DNA of 64,000 nt from GCA-003244245 sp052390115 (lineage in GTDB: Bacteria; Actinomycetota; Actinomycetes; Mycobacteriales; Pseudonocardiaceae). Below are positions 1-8,321 of this stretch, piece by piece (the stretch's first letter is position 1; each line of letters begins with the position of its first letter). The notes beneath the pieces are model-generated. The model searched no databases, had not been told where the DNA came from, and worked only from the letters and a program-made list of their open reading frames with translations. The stretch is from positions 1-64,000 of the forward strand of contig JBQTHE010000007.1 in assembly GCA_052390115.1 (NCBI GenBank). Reading direction: 5' to 3'. The translations under genes were made by a program, and so were the position numbers.

Positions 1-57
1 GTCCGGGTGGAGGCGGGGCGGGGTGCCCCGGCCGGGCTACACCCCGTGTGTGGGTAG
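1..57 (+). CDS. Possible 3' end of an upstream thi gene (thiO?), partial
   Basis: The frame entering from the left edge stays open for 18 codons and stops at TAG 55-57. It lies 47 bp upstream of thiS. In many actinobacteria thiO (glycine oxidase) sits directly before thiS and thiG, so this may be its C-terminus. The visible residues are too few and too low in complexity (Gly/Ala/Pro/Arg) to identify the protein, and the stretch could equally be non-coding. Confidence 0.3.
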   Translation, partial: VRVEAGRGAPAGLHPVCG

Positions 58-104
58 GCGCGCCCTGCCGCGAATCCCCACTCACGGGGCGCGCGGAGCG
101 CGCC

Positions 105-305
105 ATGACCGTCACCGTGAACGGCCAGCCCTGGGAACTCGCCGAGGGCGCCACCCTGGCCGACGTGCTGGAGCGGTTCGGCGCGCCGTCCGGCGGTGTG
201 GCGGTGGCACTGGACGGTGCTGTCGTGTCGCGAGGGTCATGGCCTGCTGCGTCGCTGCGTGACGGTGCCTGTATCGAAGTGCTGACCGCAGTTCAGGGAG
301 GTTGA
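105..305 (+). CDS. thiS: Sulfur carrier protein ThiS
   Basis: A 66-residue ubiquitin-like sulfur carrier. The C-terminal Gly-Gly (ending AVQGG) is adenylated and converted to the thiocarboxylate that supplies sulfur for the thiazole ring of thiamine. The N-terminus MTVTVNGQPWELAEG matches the first beta strands of ThiS. The ATG at 105 is chosen because it begins exactly at the conserved N-terminus and 66 aa is the normal family length; the 19 upstream codons look non-coding. Its last codons abut thiG, which fits translational coupling to its enzyme partner. Confidence 0.93.
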   Translation: MTVTVNGQPWELAEGATLADVLERFGAPSGGVAVALDGAVVSRGSWPAASLRDGACIEVLTAVQGG

Positions 306-310
306 CACTG

Positions 311-1075
311 ATGGCAGACGATCCGCTGGTCATCGCCGGCCGGGAGTTCGGTTCGCGACTGATCTTGGGAACCGGGGGCGCGGGCAACCTCGCCATCCTG
401 GAGCAGGCGCTGCTTGCTGCGCAGACCGAACTCACCACGGTCGCGATCCGCCGGATGGACACCCGCGAGCGCACCGGAGTGCTCGACCTGCTGGTCCGCC
501 ACGGGATCGAGCCACTGCCCAACACCGCAGGCTGCCGCAGCGCCGCGGACGCGGTGCTCACCGCGCAGCTGGGCCGCGAGGCGCTGCAGATGTCCTGGGT
601 GAAGCTCGAGGTCATCGCCGATGACCGCACCCTGCTGCCGGATCCGATCGAGCTGCTCGACGCCGCCGAGCAGCTCGTCGACGATGGTTTCACGGTGCTG
701 CCCTACACCAACGACGATCCGGTGCTGGCCCGCAGACTCGAGGATGTGGGATGCGCGGCGGTGATGCCGCTGGGCTCACCGATCGGCACCGGGTTGGGGA
801 TCCGCAACCCGCACAACATCGAGATGATCGTGGCGCAGGCCCGGGTGCCGGTGGTCCTCGACGCCGGTATCGGCACCGCCTCGGAGGCGGCCCAGGCGAT
901 GGAGCTGGGCTGCGACGCGGTGCTGCTGGCGACGGCCGTGACCCGGGCCAACGACCCACCGCGGATGGCCGAAGCGATGCGCCTGGCCGTGCAGGCGGGC
1001 CGGCACGCGAGGCTGGCTGGCCGCATCCCACGACGCTTCTGGGCCCAAGCCTCCAGCCCCCACCCCACCCGCTAA
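311..1075 (+). CDS. thiG: Thiazole synthase ThiG
   Basis: A TIM-barrel enzyme, about 254 aa, that condenses 1-deoxyxylulose 5-phosphate, dehydroglycine and ThiS-thiocarboxylate into the thiazole phosphate moiety. Visible markers are the N-terminal IAGREFGSRLILGTG strand, the Schiff-base lysine in MSWVKLEVI (about K98), and the phosphate-binding segments PLGSPIGTGLGI and DAGIGTASEAAQAMELG. ATG 311 is preferred; an in-frame TTG at 302 would overlap the thiS stop. No thiazole tautomerase (TenI) or ThiF follows. The downstream DNA is a tandem-repeat region, so thiG is probably the last gene of its operon. Confidence 0.94.
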   Translation: MADDPLVIAGREFGSRLILGTGGAGNLAILEQALLAAQTELTTVAIRRMDTRERTGVLDLLVRHGIEPLPNTAGCRSAADAVLTAQLGREALQMSWVKLEVIADDRTLLPDPIELLDAAEQLVDDGFTVLPYTNDDPVLARRLEDVGCAAVMPLGSPIGTGLGIRNPHNIEMIVAQARVPVVLDAGIGTASEAAQAMELGCDAVLLATAVTRANDPPRMAEAMRLAVQAGRHARLAGRIPRRFWAQASSPHPTR

Positions 1076-1080
1076 CCCCC

Positions 1081-1190
1081 GCGTGTCCGGCTCCCCTGCC
1101 CCGCGTGTCGGGCTCTCGTGCCCAGTGTGTCGGGCTCTCGTGCTCGGTGTGTCGGCCCCTGTTGCACGGTGTGTTGGCTCTGAGGCGGGT
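1081..1190 (+). repeat. 22-bp tandem repeat array, five units
   Basis: Five contiguous 22-bp units begin at 1081, 1103, 1125, 1147 and 1169, each starting G(C/T)GTGT(C/T). The array lies just after thiG and upstream of the DUF899 gene. The period is exact and units differ by a few substitutions. The same unit recurs at 1952-1991 and, inverted, at 18686-18729. There are no spacers, so it is not a CRISPR array. Confidence 0.8.
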
Positions 1191-1276
1191 CCGAGTCAAT
1201 GGATCAGCCGGGCGATGAGTTTCAGGCCCGCCGCTCGTCTCTACTGGAGATCTCAGCGACTGGAGAGGGGAACGCG

Positions 1277-1933
1277 ATGAACTTTCCGCAGGTCGTGTCA
1301 CCAGCCGAGTGGGCGGCCGCTCACGCGGCCTTGCTCATCAAGGAGAAGCAAGCCACTCGCTCCCTGGACGCGCTGGCAGCCGAGCGCCGGCGGCTGCCGA
1401 TGGTCCGGGTCGAGAAGCAGTACGTCTTCGAGGGCCCGGTCGGCAAGGCGAACCTGCTCGATATGTTCGACGGCCGCCGCCAGCTCATCGTCTACCACCA
1501 CATGCTGAAGCCAGGCGACGATGAACCCTGCTCGGGCTGCTCGATGGTCGTGGACAACATCGGCCACCTCGCTCACCTGCACGCTCGCGACACCTCGCTG
1601 GCTCTGGTGTCGCGGGCGCCGTTAGCCGAGATCGAGGCGTTCAAGAAACGGATGGGTTGGACGATCCCCTGGTTCTCCTCGGCTGGTGGCGGCTTCGACG
1701 CTGCCTTCGGCGTCACGACGGGCTTCGGGCTCAACGTCTTCCTCCGCGACGGCGACAAGGTCTTTCGCACCTACTTCACGTCTGGCCGGGGCGTCGAGGC
1801 CCTCGGCAGCAACTGGACCTTCCTCGACCTGACACCGCTCGGTCGGCAGGAAGATTGGGAGGACTCACCCGCCGGCTGGCCGCAGACGCGGCCGTACGAG
1901 TGGTGGCGCCTCCACGACGAGTACGACGCCTAG
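1277..1933 (+). CDS. DUF899 family thioredoxin-like protein
   Basis: A 218-aa protein of the DUF899 family, which has a thioredoxin-like fold and unknown substrate. Family hallmarks are the N-terminal VSPAEWAAAHAALLIKEK, the LPMVRVEKQYVFEGP segment, the PCSGCSM motif (a CxxC that could be redox active) and the C-terminal WWRLHDEYD. ATG 1277 follows a purine-rich GAGAGGGG at 1263-1270. Upstream in-frame codons run through non-coding DNA and are excluded. The gene is isolated and flanked on both sides by the same 22-bp repeat, so it may have entered as an independent insertion. Confidence 0.85.
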   Translation: MNFPQVVSPAEWAAAHAALLIKEKQATRSLDALAAERRRLPMVRVEKQYVFEGPVGKANLLDMFDGRRQLIVYHHMLKPGDDEPCSGCSMVVDNIGHLAHLHARDTSLALVSRAPLAEIEAFKKRMGWTIPWFSSAGGGFDAAFGVTTGFGLNVFLRDGDKVFRTYFTSGRGVEALGSNWTFLDLTPLGRQEDWEDSPAGWPQTRPYEWWRLHDEYDA

Positions 1934-1951
1934 CCGACGGAGCACCGCACG

Positions 1952-1991
1952 GTGTGTCGGGCCGTGGTGCACGGTGTGTCGACTACCTGAG
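1952..1991 (+). repeat. Second site of the 22-bp repeat
   Basis: One full unit (1952-1973, starting GTGTGTCGGGC) and a partial second unit (from 1974) of the repeat seen at 1081-1190. It lies in the short gap between the DUF899 stop and the convergent ion-channel stop, so the DUF899 gene is bracketed by the same repeat. Confidence 0.7.
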
Positions 1992-1992
1992 G

Positions 1993-2793
1993 TCAGGATC
2001 GCGCCCGCAGCTCAGCGACTTCGGCGCGCAGCGCGCGTACCTCATCGAGGATGGTCGCCGCGGCGACGGCGTCCTTGCGCTGGTGCTCAGCAACGTCGGC
2101 CTTCACCTCGGTCGCGACCTGCTCCTCCATCGCGCGGACCACCACCGCAATGAACAGGTTCAGCACGGCGAACGTGGACAGCAACATGTAGACCACGAAG
2201 AAGATCCAGGCCAGCGGTTCGACCGCCATCGCCGCGCGTGCGACGTTCGCCCAATCGTCGGTGGTCATCACCTGGAACAGGGTGAACAGCGAGGTGCCGA
2301 GATCGCCGAAGCGGTCCGGCACGCCGTCGCCGAACAGCTGGGTGGCCATCACCGCGGCGACGTAGATCAGTAGACCGAGTAGCGCCGCGATGGACGCCAT
2401 TCCAGGCACCGCGCTGAGCAGCGCCTCGACCACTCCGCGCATGCTCGGCACCAACGCCACCAGCCGCAGCACCCGCAGGATCCGCAGTGCCCGCAGCACC
2501 GAGAACGCCCCCGAGGCGGGGACCAGGGCGATCCCGACGATGACGAAATCGAACACGCTCCACGGATCACGGAAGAAGCGCCACCCGTGGGCGGTGAGCC
2601 GCAGCACCAGCTCCACCACGAAGATCGCCAGGGCGACCCGGTCCACCACGTGCAGCAGTTCGCCGAACTGGGCGACGACCCGGTCGGAGGTCTCCAGCCC
2701 CAGCGTGACCGCATTGACCACGATCACCGCGATGATGAACCGTTGGAAGCGGTCGTCGTCGACGCGGCTGCGAAGGCGTTCCCGCCAGGTCAT
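1993..2793 (-). CDS. Voltage-gated cation channel, NaChBac-like, single domain
   Basis: A 266-aa six-helix channel subunit of the bacterial voltage-gated sodium channel (BacNav) family, expected to form homotetramers in the membrane. Residues 18-36, 47-66, 80-92 and 99-119 correspond to S1-S4. S4 carries arginines every third residue (R101, R104, R107, R110). S5 is at about 136-154, and the pore loop has the filter sequence TTDDWAN (177-183). S6 (194-220) ends in a short heptad-like helix (ILDEVRALRAEVAEL). Known sodium-selective members have TLESW at the filter; two aspartates here may alter selectivity toward Ca2+, which is inference. The gene appears to stand alone. Confidence 0.88.
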   Translation of the reverse strand: MTWRERLRSRVDDDRFQRFIIAVIVVNAVTLGLETSDRVVAQFGELLHVVDRVALAIFVVELVLRLTAHGWRFFRDPWSVFDFVIVGIALVPASGAFSVLRALRILRVLRLVALVPSMRGVVEALLSAVPGMASIAALLGLLIYVAAVMATQLFGDGVPDRFGDLGTSLFTLFQVMTTDDWANVARAAMAVEPLAWIFFVVYMLLSTFAVLNLFIAVVVRAMEEQVATEVKADVAEHQRKDAVAAATILDEVRALRAEVAELRARS

Positions 2794-2951
2794 CGGCCCC
2801 TCCGCGGTCGCGCTTGGATGCTGCGGGGCCTGATCCTATTGGGTGACAGTCAGTGGTATCCGCTCGACGAGCTGCTCGCACGGCTGCAAGCAGCGCTACT
2901 ACGAGCCGCAGGTCTTGACCTCAACCGCGGTTGGGGTGCGAGGGTGGGGTC

Positions 2952-3374
2952 GTGAGCACTCCGACGCTGTGTACCCCCGGAACCGATGAGTGGGACGTCG
3001 CCTCCCTCGACGTCGATGCCTATCTCGACCGCATCGACCACCCCCGCGTGCCGCCATCGGCCGACGCGCTGAGATCGCTGCACGACGCACACGTCCGAGC
3101 CGACGAGATCCCGCAGCGCCCCATCGACTACGAGGTCGCCCACCACTACGCCTCGACTCATCCGCATTCTCCGTTTACCGGTCGGCTGGTCGTCATGCGG
3201 CTCGACCACGGCATCAGCCGTCGCCTCGTCGGCGACGAGCTCACCGTGGAGTACGCCGACGGTCGCCTCGAGCGCACCTCGGTAGCGCCGGAGCGCCTGG
3301 ACGCCACGTTGCGCGAACTCGCCGTCGTTCTCGACGCTGACGACCTCGACGCGCTTGCCACCCGCCTTACCTGA
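2952..3374 (+). pseudogene. Arylamine N-acetyltransferase with internal deletion
   Basis: The first about 50 residues (VDAYLDRIDHPRVPPSADAL, RSLHDAHV) match the N-terminus of arylamine N-acetyltransferases. The rest (DYEVAHHYASTHPHSPFTGR onward) matches the C-terminal region of the same family. The roughly 140 residues normally between them, including the catalytic Cys and its His and most of the acetyl-CoA site, are missing without loss of frame. The result is an open 140-aa frame that cannot be an active NAT. GTG 2952 is taken as start because it opens the conserved N-terminus. Either a remnant or a repurposed scaffold. Confidence 0.7.
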
Positions 3375-3437
3375 GCGGGGAGGTGTTCGCCGCACCGGGA
3401 GGCGCTGCAGGAGCGCGTCACCGGCCCGCAACGGTGG

Positions 3438-4442
3438 TCAGGGCAGTCGCCGGATGTCATCCACCCAGTTGTCGATCCGCTCCCACCAGTGGTAAAGCCA
3501 CTCCACCTGGGCGTCTTCGCCGCGCGGGACCTCGGCGGCCGGCACCCGCCACCAGCGCATCCGCACGGTCTGATCGAGCGGCAGCTCCCGCCAGATGTCG
3601 GCCACGGTGTACAGGTGGTCCAGGCCCGCGTGCGCCACCCACACGACGTCGGCGTCGGCAGCCGCGGCCAGGGCCGCCGCGACTCCGCCCGGGCGCGGCG
3701 GCAGCACATGGCGCATCGCCTCGGAACGGCGCGCCATGTCCTCGAGCCCGCGAGCCCGCAGCCGGGCGATACCGGCGAGCCGGCGGCGCTCGGTGAAGTT
3801 ACCCCCTTCCGGGAAGATCACCAAGGCATCGTTATGGTCCAGTGCCGTGGCAAGCTCGCCGATCCGCCGTTGCAGCTGCTCGCCACCGCCGCCGGGCAGG
3901 AACCGGTTGGGCAACCGGTTGAGCACCACGTCAAGCGCCGGGTCCCACTGCAGCGCCTCGGACAGCACGATCCGCGGTTCCCGCGCGTACCAGTTGACCA
4001 GCGCGTGGACCAGCAGGAACGAGTCACCGGGACCGGCGTGCCGGCAGAACACGAGCAACGGTCGGTCGAGGTAGTCGTCGGGGTCGGGGCCTTCGACCTC
4101 CACTCGTAGCCGCAGCACCCGGGCCGCTTCGCGGTAGAGCACCCGCAGGTACCAGCCCACGAGCTGGTAGTGCAGGGACTGGAACGGCGGCGTGCGTATC
4201 GCCAGCCCGAACCCGGCGGCCAGCCAGAGTCCAAGCAGCGCCACCAGCCCCGCGCTCTCCAGCACCAGCGCGACGACGACCACCCACAGCACGCGCAGCG
4301 CGCGCAGCCGGCCTGGCAGCAACGGCGACAGTGCGCCGGCCAGGAGCATCCACACCGGCAGCGTGGTCAGCACCAAGACGGTGAACAGCACCGCGGAGGG
4401 GGCGAGCACCAATCGGCGGACCCACCGCGGCGGGAGGCTCAC
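3438..4442 (-). CDS. PlsC-type 1-acyl-glycerol-3-phosphate acyltransferase family protein
   Basis: A 334-aa membrane acyltransferase. Two or three N-terminal hydrophobic segments (about 10-40 and 50-82) precede a PlsC domain with the catalytic H(x4)D motif RHAGPGDS (H135, D140) and the acceptor-binding FPEGGNF (210-216). Family members transfer acyl groups to lysophospholipids or related lipids at the cytoplasmic membrane. Its start overlaps the stop of the upstream patatin gene by 4 bp, so a phospholipase and an acyltransferase are co-translated. This suggests a phospholipid remodelling (deacylation-reacylation) pair. Confidence 0.87.
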   Translation of the reverse strand: MSLPPRWVRRLVLAPSAVLFTVLVLTTLPVWMLLAGALSPLLPGRLRALRVLWVVVVALVLESAGLVALLGLWLAAGFGLAIRTPPFQSLHYQLVGWYLRVLYREAARVLRLRVEVEGPDPDDYLDRPLLVFCRHAGPGDSFLLVHALVNWYAREPRIVLSEALQWDPALDVVLNRLPNRFLPGGGGEQLQRRIGELATALDHNDALVIFPEGGNFTERRRLAGIARLRARGLEDMARRSEAMRHVLPPRPGGVAAALAAAADADVVWVAHAGLDHLYTVADIWRELPLDQTVRMRWWRVPAAEVPRGEDAQVEWLYHWWERIDNWVDDIRRLP

Positions 4443-5302
4443 CGCCGGCCCCCGGTGCCGAGACGGTCCCGCAGGTACTCCGCCGACGCACGGTGCGCGG
4501 CGGTGATCCGGTTCCCGGCGCCGCCGACGTCGCGGTAGCGCAGCGCGGCCCGGCTGTCCCAGCGCGGCGCGCCGCCCTCGCCGGTCGGCAGCACGTGCAC
4601 CTCGACGTCATCTCCGACGGTGGCCAGATCGCGGGCGTAGCGGTGCCGGCGAGCGATCTCGAAGGCCACCAGGGCCACCTCCCACGGTCGGCGCGGCGGC
4701 CGCAACGGCTGGTCGGCGCGCCCGACCTGCAGCACGAAGACCCGATCGGCGCCAAGCTCGACGGCGCGGCCCAGCGGGACGCTGTTGACCAGGCCGCCGT
4801 CCATGTAGTGCCGGCCGTCGACGACTGCGGGCGGCAGCAGCCCGGGCACCGCAGCCGAGGCCAGCACGGCGTCGACGACGAGGCCACGGTCGAACCAGTG
4901 CTCCGCGGCATCCTCGATGCAAGCAGCGCAGCACGTGAAGCGCACCGGCAGGTCCTCGATGCGCAGGTCGCCCAGCACAGCGGTCACCGCCCGGCGCAGC
5001 GGACCCGACGGGTGCGCGGCCACCCCGCTGCGGGCGAACTCGCGCAGCCGCCGGACCGCCCCCGCCGAGAACAAGGCCAGGGCCTCGCGCGAGCGCCACA
5101 GCGCGTCAAGCCGGTCGGCGACCTCGTCGGGCGGCAGCGCGGCGAGAACCGCTCCGTTGAGCGCCCCGATCGACGTGCCGACCACCAGATCGGGACGCAC
5201 CCCGACCTCGACCAAAGCGCGCAGCATTCCGACCTGGACGGCGCCGAGCACGCCGCCCCCGCCGAGGACGATCGCCGTGCCACCGGTGCCCACCGGCCCC
5301 AT
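4439..5302 (-). CDS. Patatin-like phospholipase family protein
   Basis: A 287-aa patatin-domain lipid acyl hydrolase. The oxyanion-hole glycine loop GGGGVLGAVQVGML (14-27), nucleophile elbow GTSIG (42-46, Ser44) and the catalytic-dyad DGG (Asp168 in YMDGGLVNS) are all present, so it should be catalytically competent. It is the first gene of a two-gene operon with the downstream PlsC-type acyltransferase (4-bp overlap). The substrate is probably a membrane phospholipid but cannot be read from the sequence. Confidence 0.9.
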   Translation of the reverse strand: MGPVGTGGTAIVLGGGGVLGAVQVGMLRALVEVGVRPDLVVGTSIGALNGAVLAALPPDEVADRLDALWRSREALALFSAGAVRRLREFARSGVAAHPSGPLRRAVTAVLGDLRIEDLPVRFTCCAACIEDAAEHWFDRGLVVDAVLASAAVPGLLPPAVVDGRHYMDGGLVNSVPLGRAVELGADRVFVLQVGRADQPLRPPRRPWEVALVAFEIARRHRYARDLATVGDDVEVHVLPTGEGGAPRWDSRAALRYRDVGGAGNRITAAHRASAEYLRDRLGTGGRR

Positions 5303-5422
5303 GCTGCCAGCAGCCGCACCAGGCGGCGCCCCGTCACCATCCCGTCACCGAAAAGCCCCTTGGCGCCCGCCGCAAGCAGGCTTACGTTCGCGTCAGTATC
5401 TGGCGCGAGGACAGGAGATCCG

Positions 5423-5815
5423 ATGGGTACTGCGGAGAACCGGCAGGTCGTCGCCGACGTCTATGCGGCGTTCGGGCAGGGAGACATCGGGGCGGTCATC
5501 GAGTTGACAACCGACGACGTGGTCTGGACCAACCACGGCCCCGCAGCATCACCGCTTAGCGGTGTGTTCCACGGTAAGGACGGGGTCCAGACGTTCTTCG
5601 GGCTGGTGAACGACACCCTCGACATCAGCAAATTCGACCTCCGCACGATCGTTGCCGACGGCGACGCCGTGGTCGTCTGGATCGACTCGGTCGCCACCGT
5701 CAGGAGCAACGGCAAGACCATCGAAGGGCCGCTCGCGCACTGGATGACGCTCCGCGACGGCAAGCTGGCGACCTTCGACGAGTTCGAACACGACACCCAC
5801 GACGGCTGGACGTGA
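5423..5815 (+). CDS. SnoaL-like / NTF2-fold nuclear-transport-factor-2 family protein
   Basis: A 130-aa alpha+beta-barrel (cystatin-like) protein. The N-terminal helix NRQVVADVYAAFGQGDIGAV and the following DDVVWTNHGP segment are typical of SnoaL-like proteins. Such folds serve as small cyclases, isomerases or ligand-binding proteins; no specific function is assignable. ATG 5423 follows AGGAG at 5413-5417. The last third of this gene, the intergenic region and the beginning of the next gene are duplicated in decayed form at about 8430-8833. Confidence 0.75.
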   Translation: MGTAENRQVVADVYAAFGQGDIGAVIELTTDDVVWTNHGPAASPLSGVFHGKDGVQTFFGLVNDTLDISKFDLRTIVADGDAVVVWIDSVATVRSNGKTIEGPLAHWMTLRDGKLATFDEFEHDTHDGWT

Positions 5816-5902
5816 CCGGGCGACCATTGGCTCATGTCCCGTAGCTCCGGCAAACTCGCACTACGCCCGGTCGGCCGCTCGGTCGCGTGACAGGATCCGC
5901 CG

Positions 5903-6412
5903 GTGCTCCTGCGTCGAGAGCTTCCCGTGGATCAGCCGGCCGTGCGGGCAGTGCACAACGCCGCCTTCGGCGGTGGTGCGGACGCGGCCGAGGCTCGGTT
6001 GGTGGATGACCTGCGGGCCGACGGGGCCGTCATTGCGGCGCTGTCCATCGTGGCTGTTCTGGACGGTGACATCGTCGGGCATGTCATCTGCAGTCGCGCG
6101 AGCATCGCCGACCGGCCCTCGATCGGCCTCGGCCCGCTCGGGGTGATCCCGGCCTACCAGCGGCGCGGCGTCGGCCAAGCGTTGATGCACGCGGTGTTAG
6201 CGGCCGCCGACGCCTTGGACGAGCCGGCGGTGGCGTTGCTCGGTGACCCTGCGTACTACAGCAGGTTCGGGTTTGTGGCGGGAGCAACGCTGGGGGTGCT
6301 CCCGCCTGTCCCGGAGTGGGGACGGCATTTCCAGGTGCGGCCGCTGAACACTTGGGACGACTCGCTGCGGGGGACTTTCCGCTACGCCCAGGCATTCGAC
6401 CGCATGACGTGA
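5903..6412 (+). CDS. GNAT family N-acetyltransferase
   Basis: A 169-aa acetyltransferase with the GNAT fold. The acetyl-CoA pyrophosphate-binding motif A is visible as LGPLGVIPAYQRRGVGQALM (QRRGVG), followed by the C-terminal strand segment LLGDPAYYSRFGFVAG that is typical of YhbS-like GNATs. GTG 5903 starts the conserved N-terminus. The substrate is unknown. It lies 87 bp after the SnoaL-like gene on the same strand and may be co-transcribed with it. Its first about 70 codons recur as a decayed copy at 8613-8820. Confidence 0.85.
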   Translation: MLLRRELPVDQPAVRAVHNAAFGGGADAAEARLVDDLRADGAVIAALSIVAVLDGDIVGHVICSRASIADRPSIGLGPLGVIPAYQRRGVGQALMHAVLAAADALDEPAVALLGDPAYYSRFGFVAGATLGVLPPVPEWGRHFQVRPLNTWDDSLRGTFRYAQAFDRMT

Positions 6413-6611
6413 TCGCCAGGCGAGCCGCCCGCCGGCGAGTCAGCGGCCCGAGCAGGGCGGGGGCGCGCCACCACGTGCGCGTCGCCGATCATCTCGACGA
6501 GATAGGAAAGGTCGTCTAGCGGCAGCCGGCGAACAGTGTCAGGCAAGGGGCATGGTGGCTCCTGTCGGTAGAGGTTTGACGCTACGCAGGGTGCAGCATG
6601 CGTCATGCAGA

Positions 6612-7586
6612 TCAACGCCGGGCCGAACCGGCGCTTCTCTCGTCGCGCTCGTCCGGGATGCCGTCGTCGTCGGTGTCGGCCAGCAGCGGGTCGATCCGGC
6701 CCGCCCGGACAGCCTCGAGCTGGGCTGCCAACGCGATCCCGGCGAGCAGGGCGATGCCGGTGACGTTAGCCCACAACAGCAGCGCCATCACCGCGGTGAG
6801 CGGTCCGTAGGTGTCGTCGAAGTTGTCGGCAACGGAGATGTACACCCCGAGCAGGAGGGAAACGATCAGCCACCCCAGCACGGTCACCCCGGCCCCGGCC
6901 GCCAGCCAGGAAAGCCCGGGCTGCCGCCGTCGCGGGGCGTACCGGAACAGCGCGGTCACCGCGGCGAACAGCGCGCCGAGCCCCAGCGGCCACCGCAGCA
7001 CGTCCCACACGGTCTCGACCGCGTCGCCCCACCGGTAGACCTGCTCGACAGCCTCCCCGAACGCATCCCCGGCCACGATGCACAGCAGCCCGACGGCCAT
7101 GGCGACGCCTGCGGTCGCCGTCAGCACCATCGCCCGGCCGTACTTGCGCAGGCTCGGGCGATCCCGTTCGATGCCGTAGATGCGGTTGGCGCCCCGCTCA
7201 AGCTGTGCGAATGCCGAGGTGGCCGCGAGGAAGGCGGTGACCAACCCGAGGACGACCACGACCTCGCCCCGCTCGCTGCCCTCGTCGGCTGTGCCACCCT
7301 CGGTGATGACCTGCCGAAGCAGGTCATCACTGCTGCCTGGCGAGATCGCCACCACGGTCCGCGCCACGACCTCGGCGAACGACTCCACACCCACGGCCGC
7401 CGCGAGGCCCGCCCCGGCGATGAGAAGCGGCACCGCCGCCAGTGCGAGCTGCAACGCGAAGGCGCGGGCATGGCTGAATCCGTCGCCGTAGCGGAAGCGG
7501 AGGAACGCCGCAGCCAAGAGGCGACCGAGGTGATAGTGCCGCACCGTGTGCCAGGCGTGGTCGGCGGAGAGCTCCCCGCCACCCAT
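6612..7586 (-). CDS. YihY/BrkB family integral membrane protein
   Basis: A protein of about 324 aa with roughly six transmembrane helices and the YihY signature: an N-terminal AFALQLALAAVPLLIAG helix, the FAQLERGANRIYGIER loop and the C-terminal NVTGIALLAGIALAAQLEA helix. Members were once called RNase BN; their role is unresolved. The charged tail contains DTDDDGIPDERDE, resembling a calcium-binding DxDxDG loop. Start at 7586 (ATG) is preferred because GGAG lies about 9 nt upstream; in-frame starts at 7622 (GTG) and 7667 are possible. The gap 6413-6611 on its left shows no gene. Confidence 0.85.
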   Translation of the reverse strand: MGGGELSADHAWHTVRHYHLGRLLAAAFLRFRYGDGFSHARAFALQLALAAVPLLIAGAGLAAAVGVESFAEVVARTVVAISPGSSDDLLRQVITEGGTADEGSERGEVVVVLGLVTAFLAATSAFAQLERGANRIYGIERDRPSLRKYGRAMVLTATAGVAMAVGLLCIVAGDAFGEAVEQVYRWGDAVETVWDVLRWPLGLGALFAAVTALFRYAPRRRQPGLSWLAAGAGVTVLGWLIVSLLLGVYISVADNFDDTYGPLTAVMALLLWANVTGIALLAGIALAAQLEAVRAGRIDPLLADTDDDGIPDERDERSAGSARR

Positions 7587-7740
7587 GAGCTCGGTCTCCG
7601 GAACCGGGCGTACCGAACTCACGTCACCACAGTATCGGCATGAGCTGCCATCGGCGCCATCCACCAATCCCGACAGATATCGAGGAGATGTGCCGCTGGC
7701 GGTTCCCTTTCAGCGTGGCCCTCGGGGTCGATCTCAACGG

Positions 7741-8301
7741 TCAGCAGCCGGTCCGGACGAGGCGAATGTCGACCTCTCGTTCCACGTAGGTCCATTCCTC
7801 CGTCTGGCGAAGCCGGTTCACGAGCTGTTCGAACGCTTCGGAGGCTGCGGGGGCGTACTCGAACCAGGTGAGGAAGTCGAACGGCTCCCCGATGTCGTGG
7901 CCGTGATGCAGTCGCCGGGCGACCGCCGGCAGGTAATCGAGGCTGGTCGCGATGTGATGCGAACGCTCCTCGAAGATGTCGCGCCGTTCGTCTTGAGACA
8001 GGGCCCACCATTCTGGCGACTTCGAGATCGGGATCAACGCGGCACGAGTTGCCCCCGCGCGACCCAGGTCGGCCTGCCGACGGACGAGTTGGTCGTGCTC
8101 AGTGCGCCGGACATACCGCTCGTAACTTACGGCGCCACGCAGAATCCAGGTCGCATCAGCGAAAGAGCCGGCGGCGGTCGGGTCCGCCACGACTGACAGG
8201 TGGTCCACCCGCGGAAGCGCAGGTCCCGTCACCGCGTCGAGTCGCTCGACGTGCCAGGGCCCCTCAGCCCCACCGACGAAGGCGACCAGAGTCGAGCCCA
8301 C
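7741..8301 (-). CDS. cld: Chlorite dismutase, short (lineage II) type
   Basis: A 186-aa haem protein closely resembling short dimeric chlorite dismutases such as that of Nitrobacter winogradskyi. It has the segments ATRAALIPI, SHHIATSLDYLPAVARR, GEPFDFLTWFEYAP and the tail EEWTYVEREVDIRL. The proximal haem ligand is His116 (SHH) and the distal catalytic Arg129 (AVAR) is retained, at the same 13-residue spacing as H114/R127 in the Nitrobacter enzyme. Expected reaction: ClO2- to Cl- and O2. Actinobacteria usually carry the longer coproheme decarboxylase ChdC, so this gene looks acquired. It stands alone, next to a YihY protein. Confidence 0.85.
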   Translation of the reverse strand: MGSTLVAFVGGAEGPWHVERLDAVTGPALPRVDHLSVVADPTAAGSFADATWILRGAVSYERYVRRTEHDQLVRRQADLGRAGATRAALIPISKSPEWWALSQDERRDIFEERSHHIATSLDYLPAVARRLHHGHDIGEPFDFLTWFEYAPAASEAFEQLVNRLRQTEEWTYVEREVDIRLVRTGC

Positions 8302-8321
8302 GGTCTGAGGCTATCGAACCA

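Noticed and set aside
1081..1190. Possible CRISPR array (regular short repeats)
   Set aside because: Units are contiguous 22-mers without spacers, slightly diverged, and no cas genes are present in the window.
5461..5853. 130-codon minus-strand frame
   Set aside because: Exact antisense of the SnoaL-like gene, which has a good ribosome site and family match.
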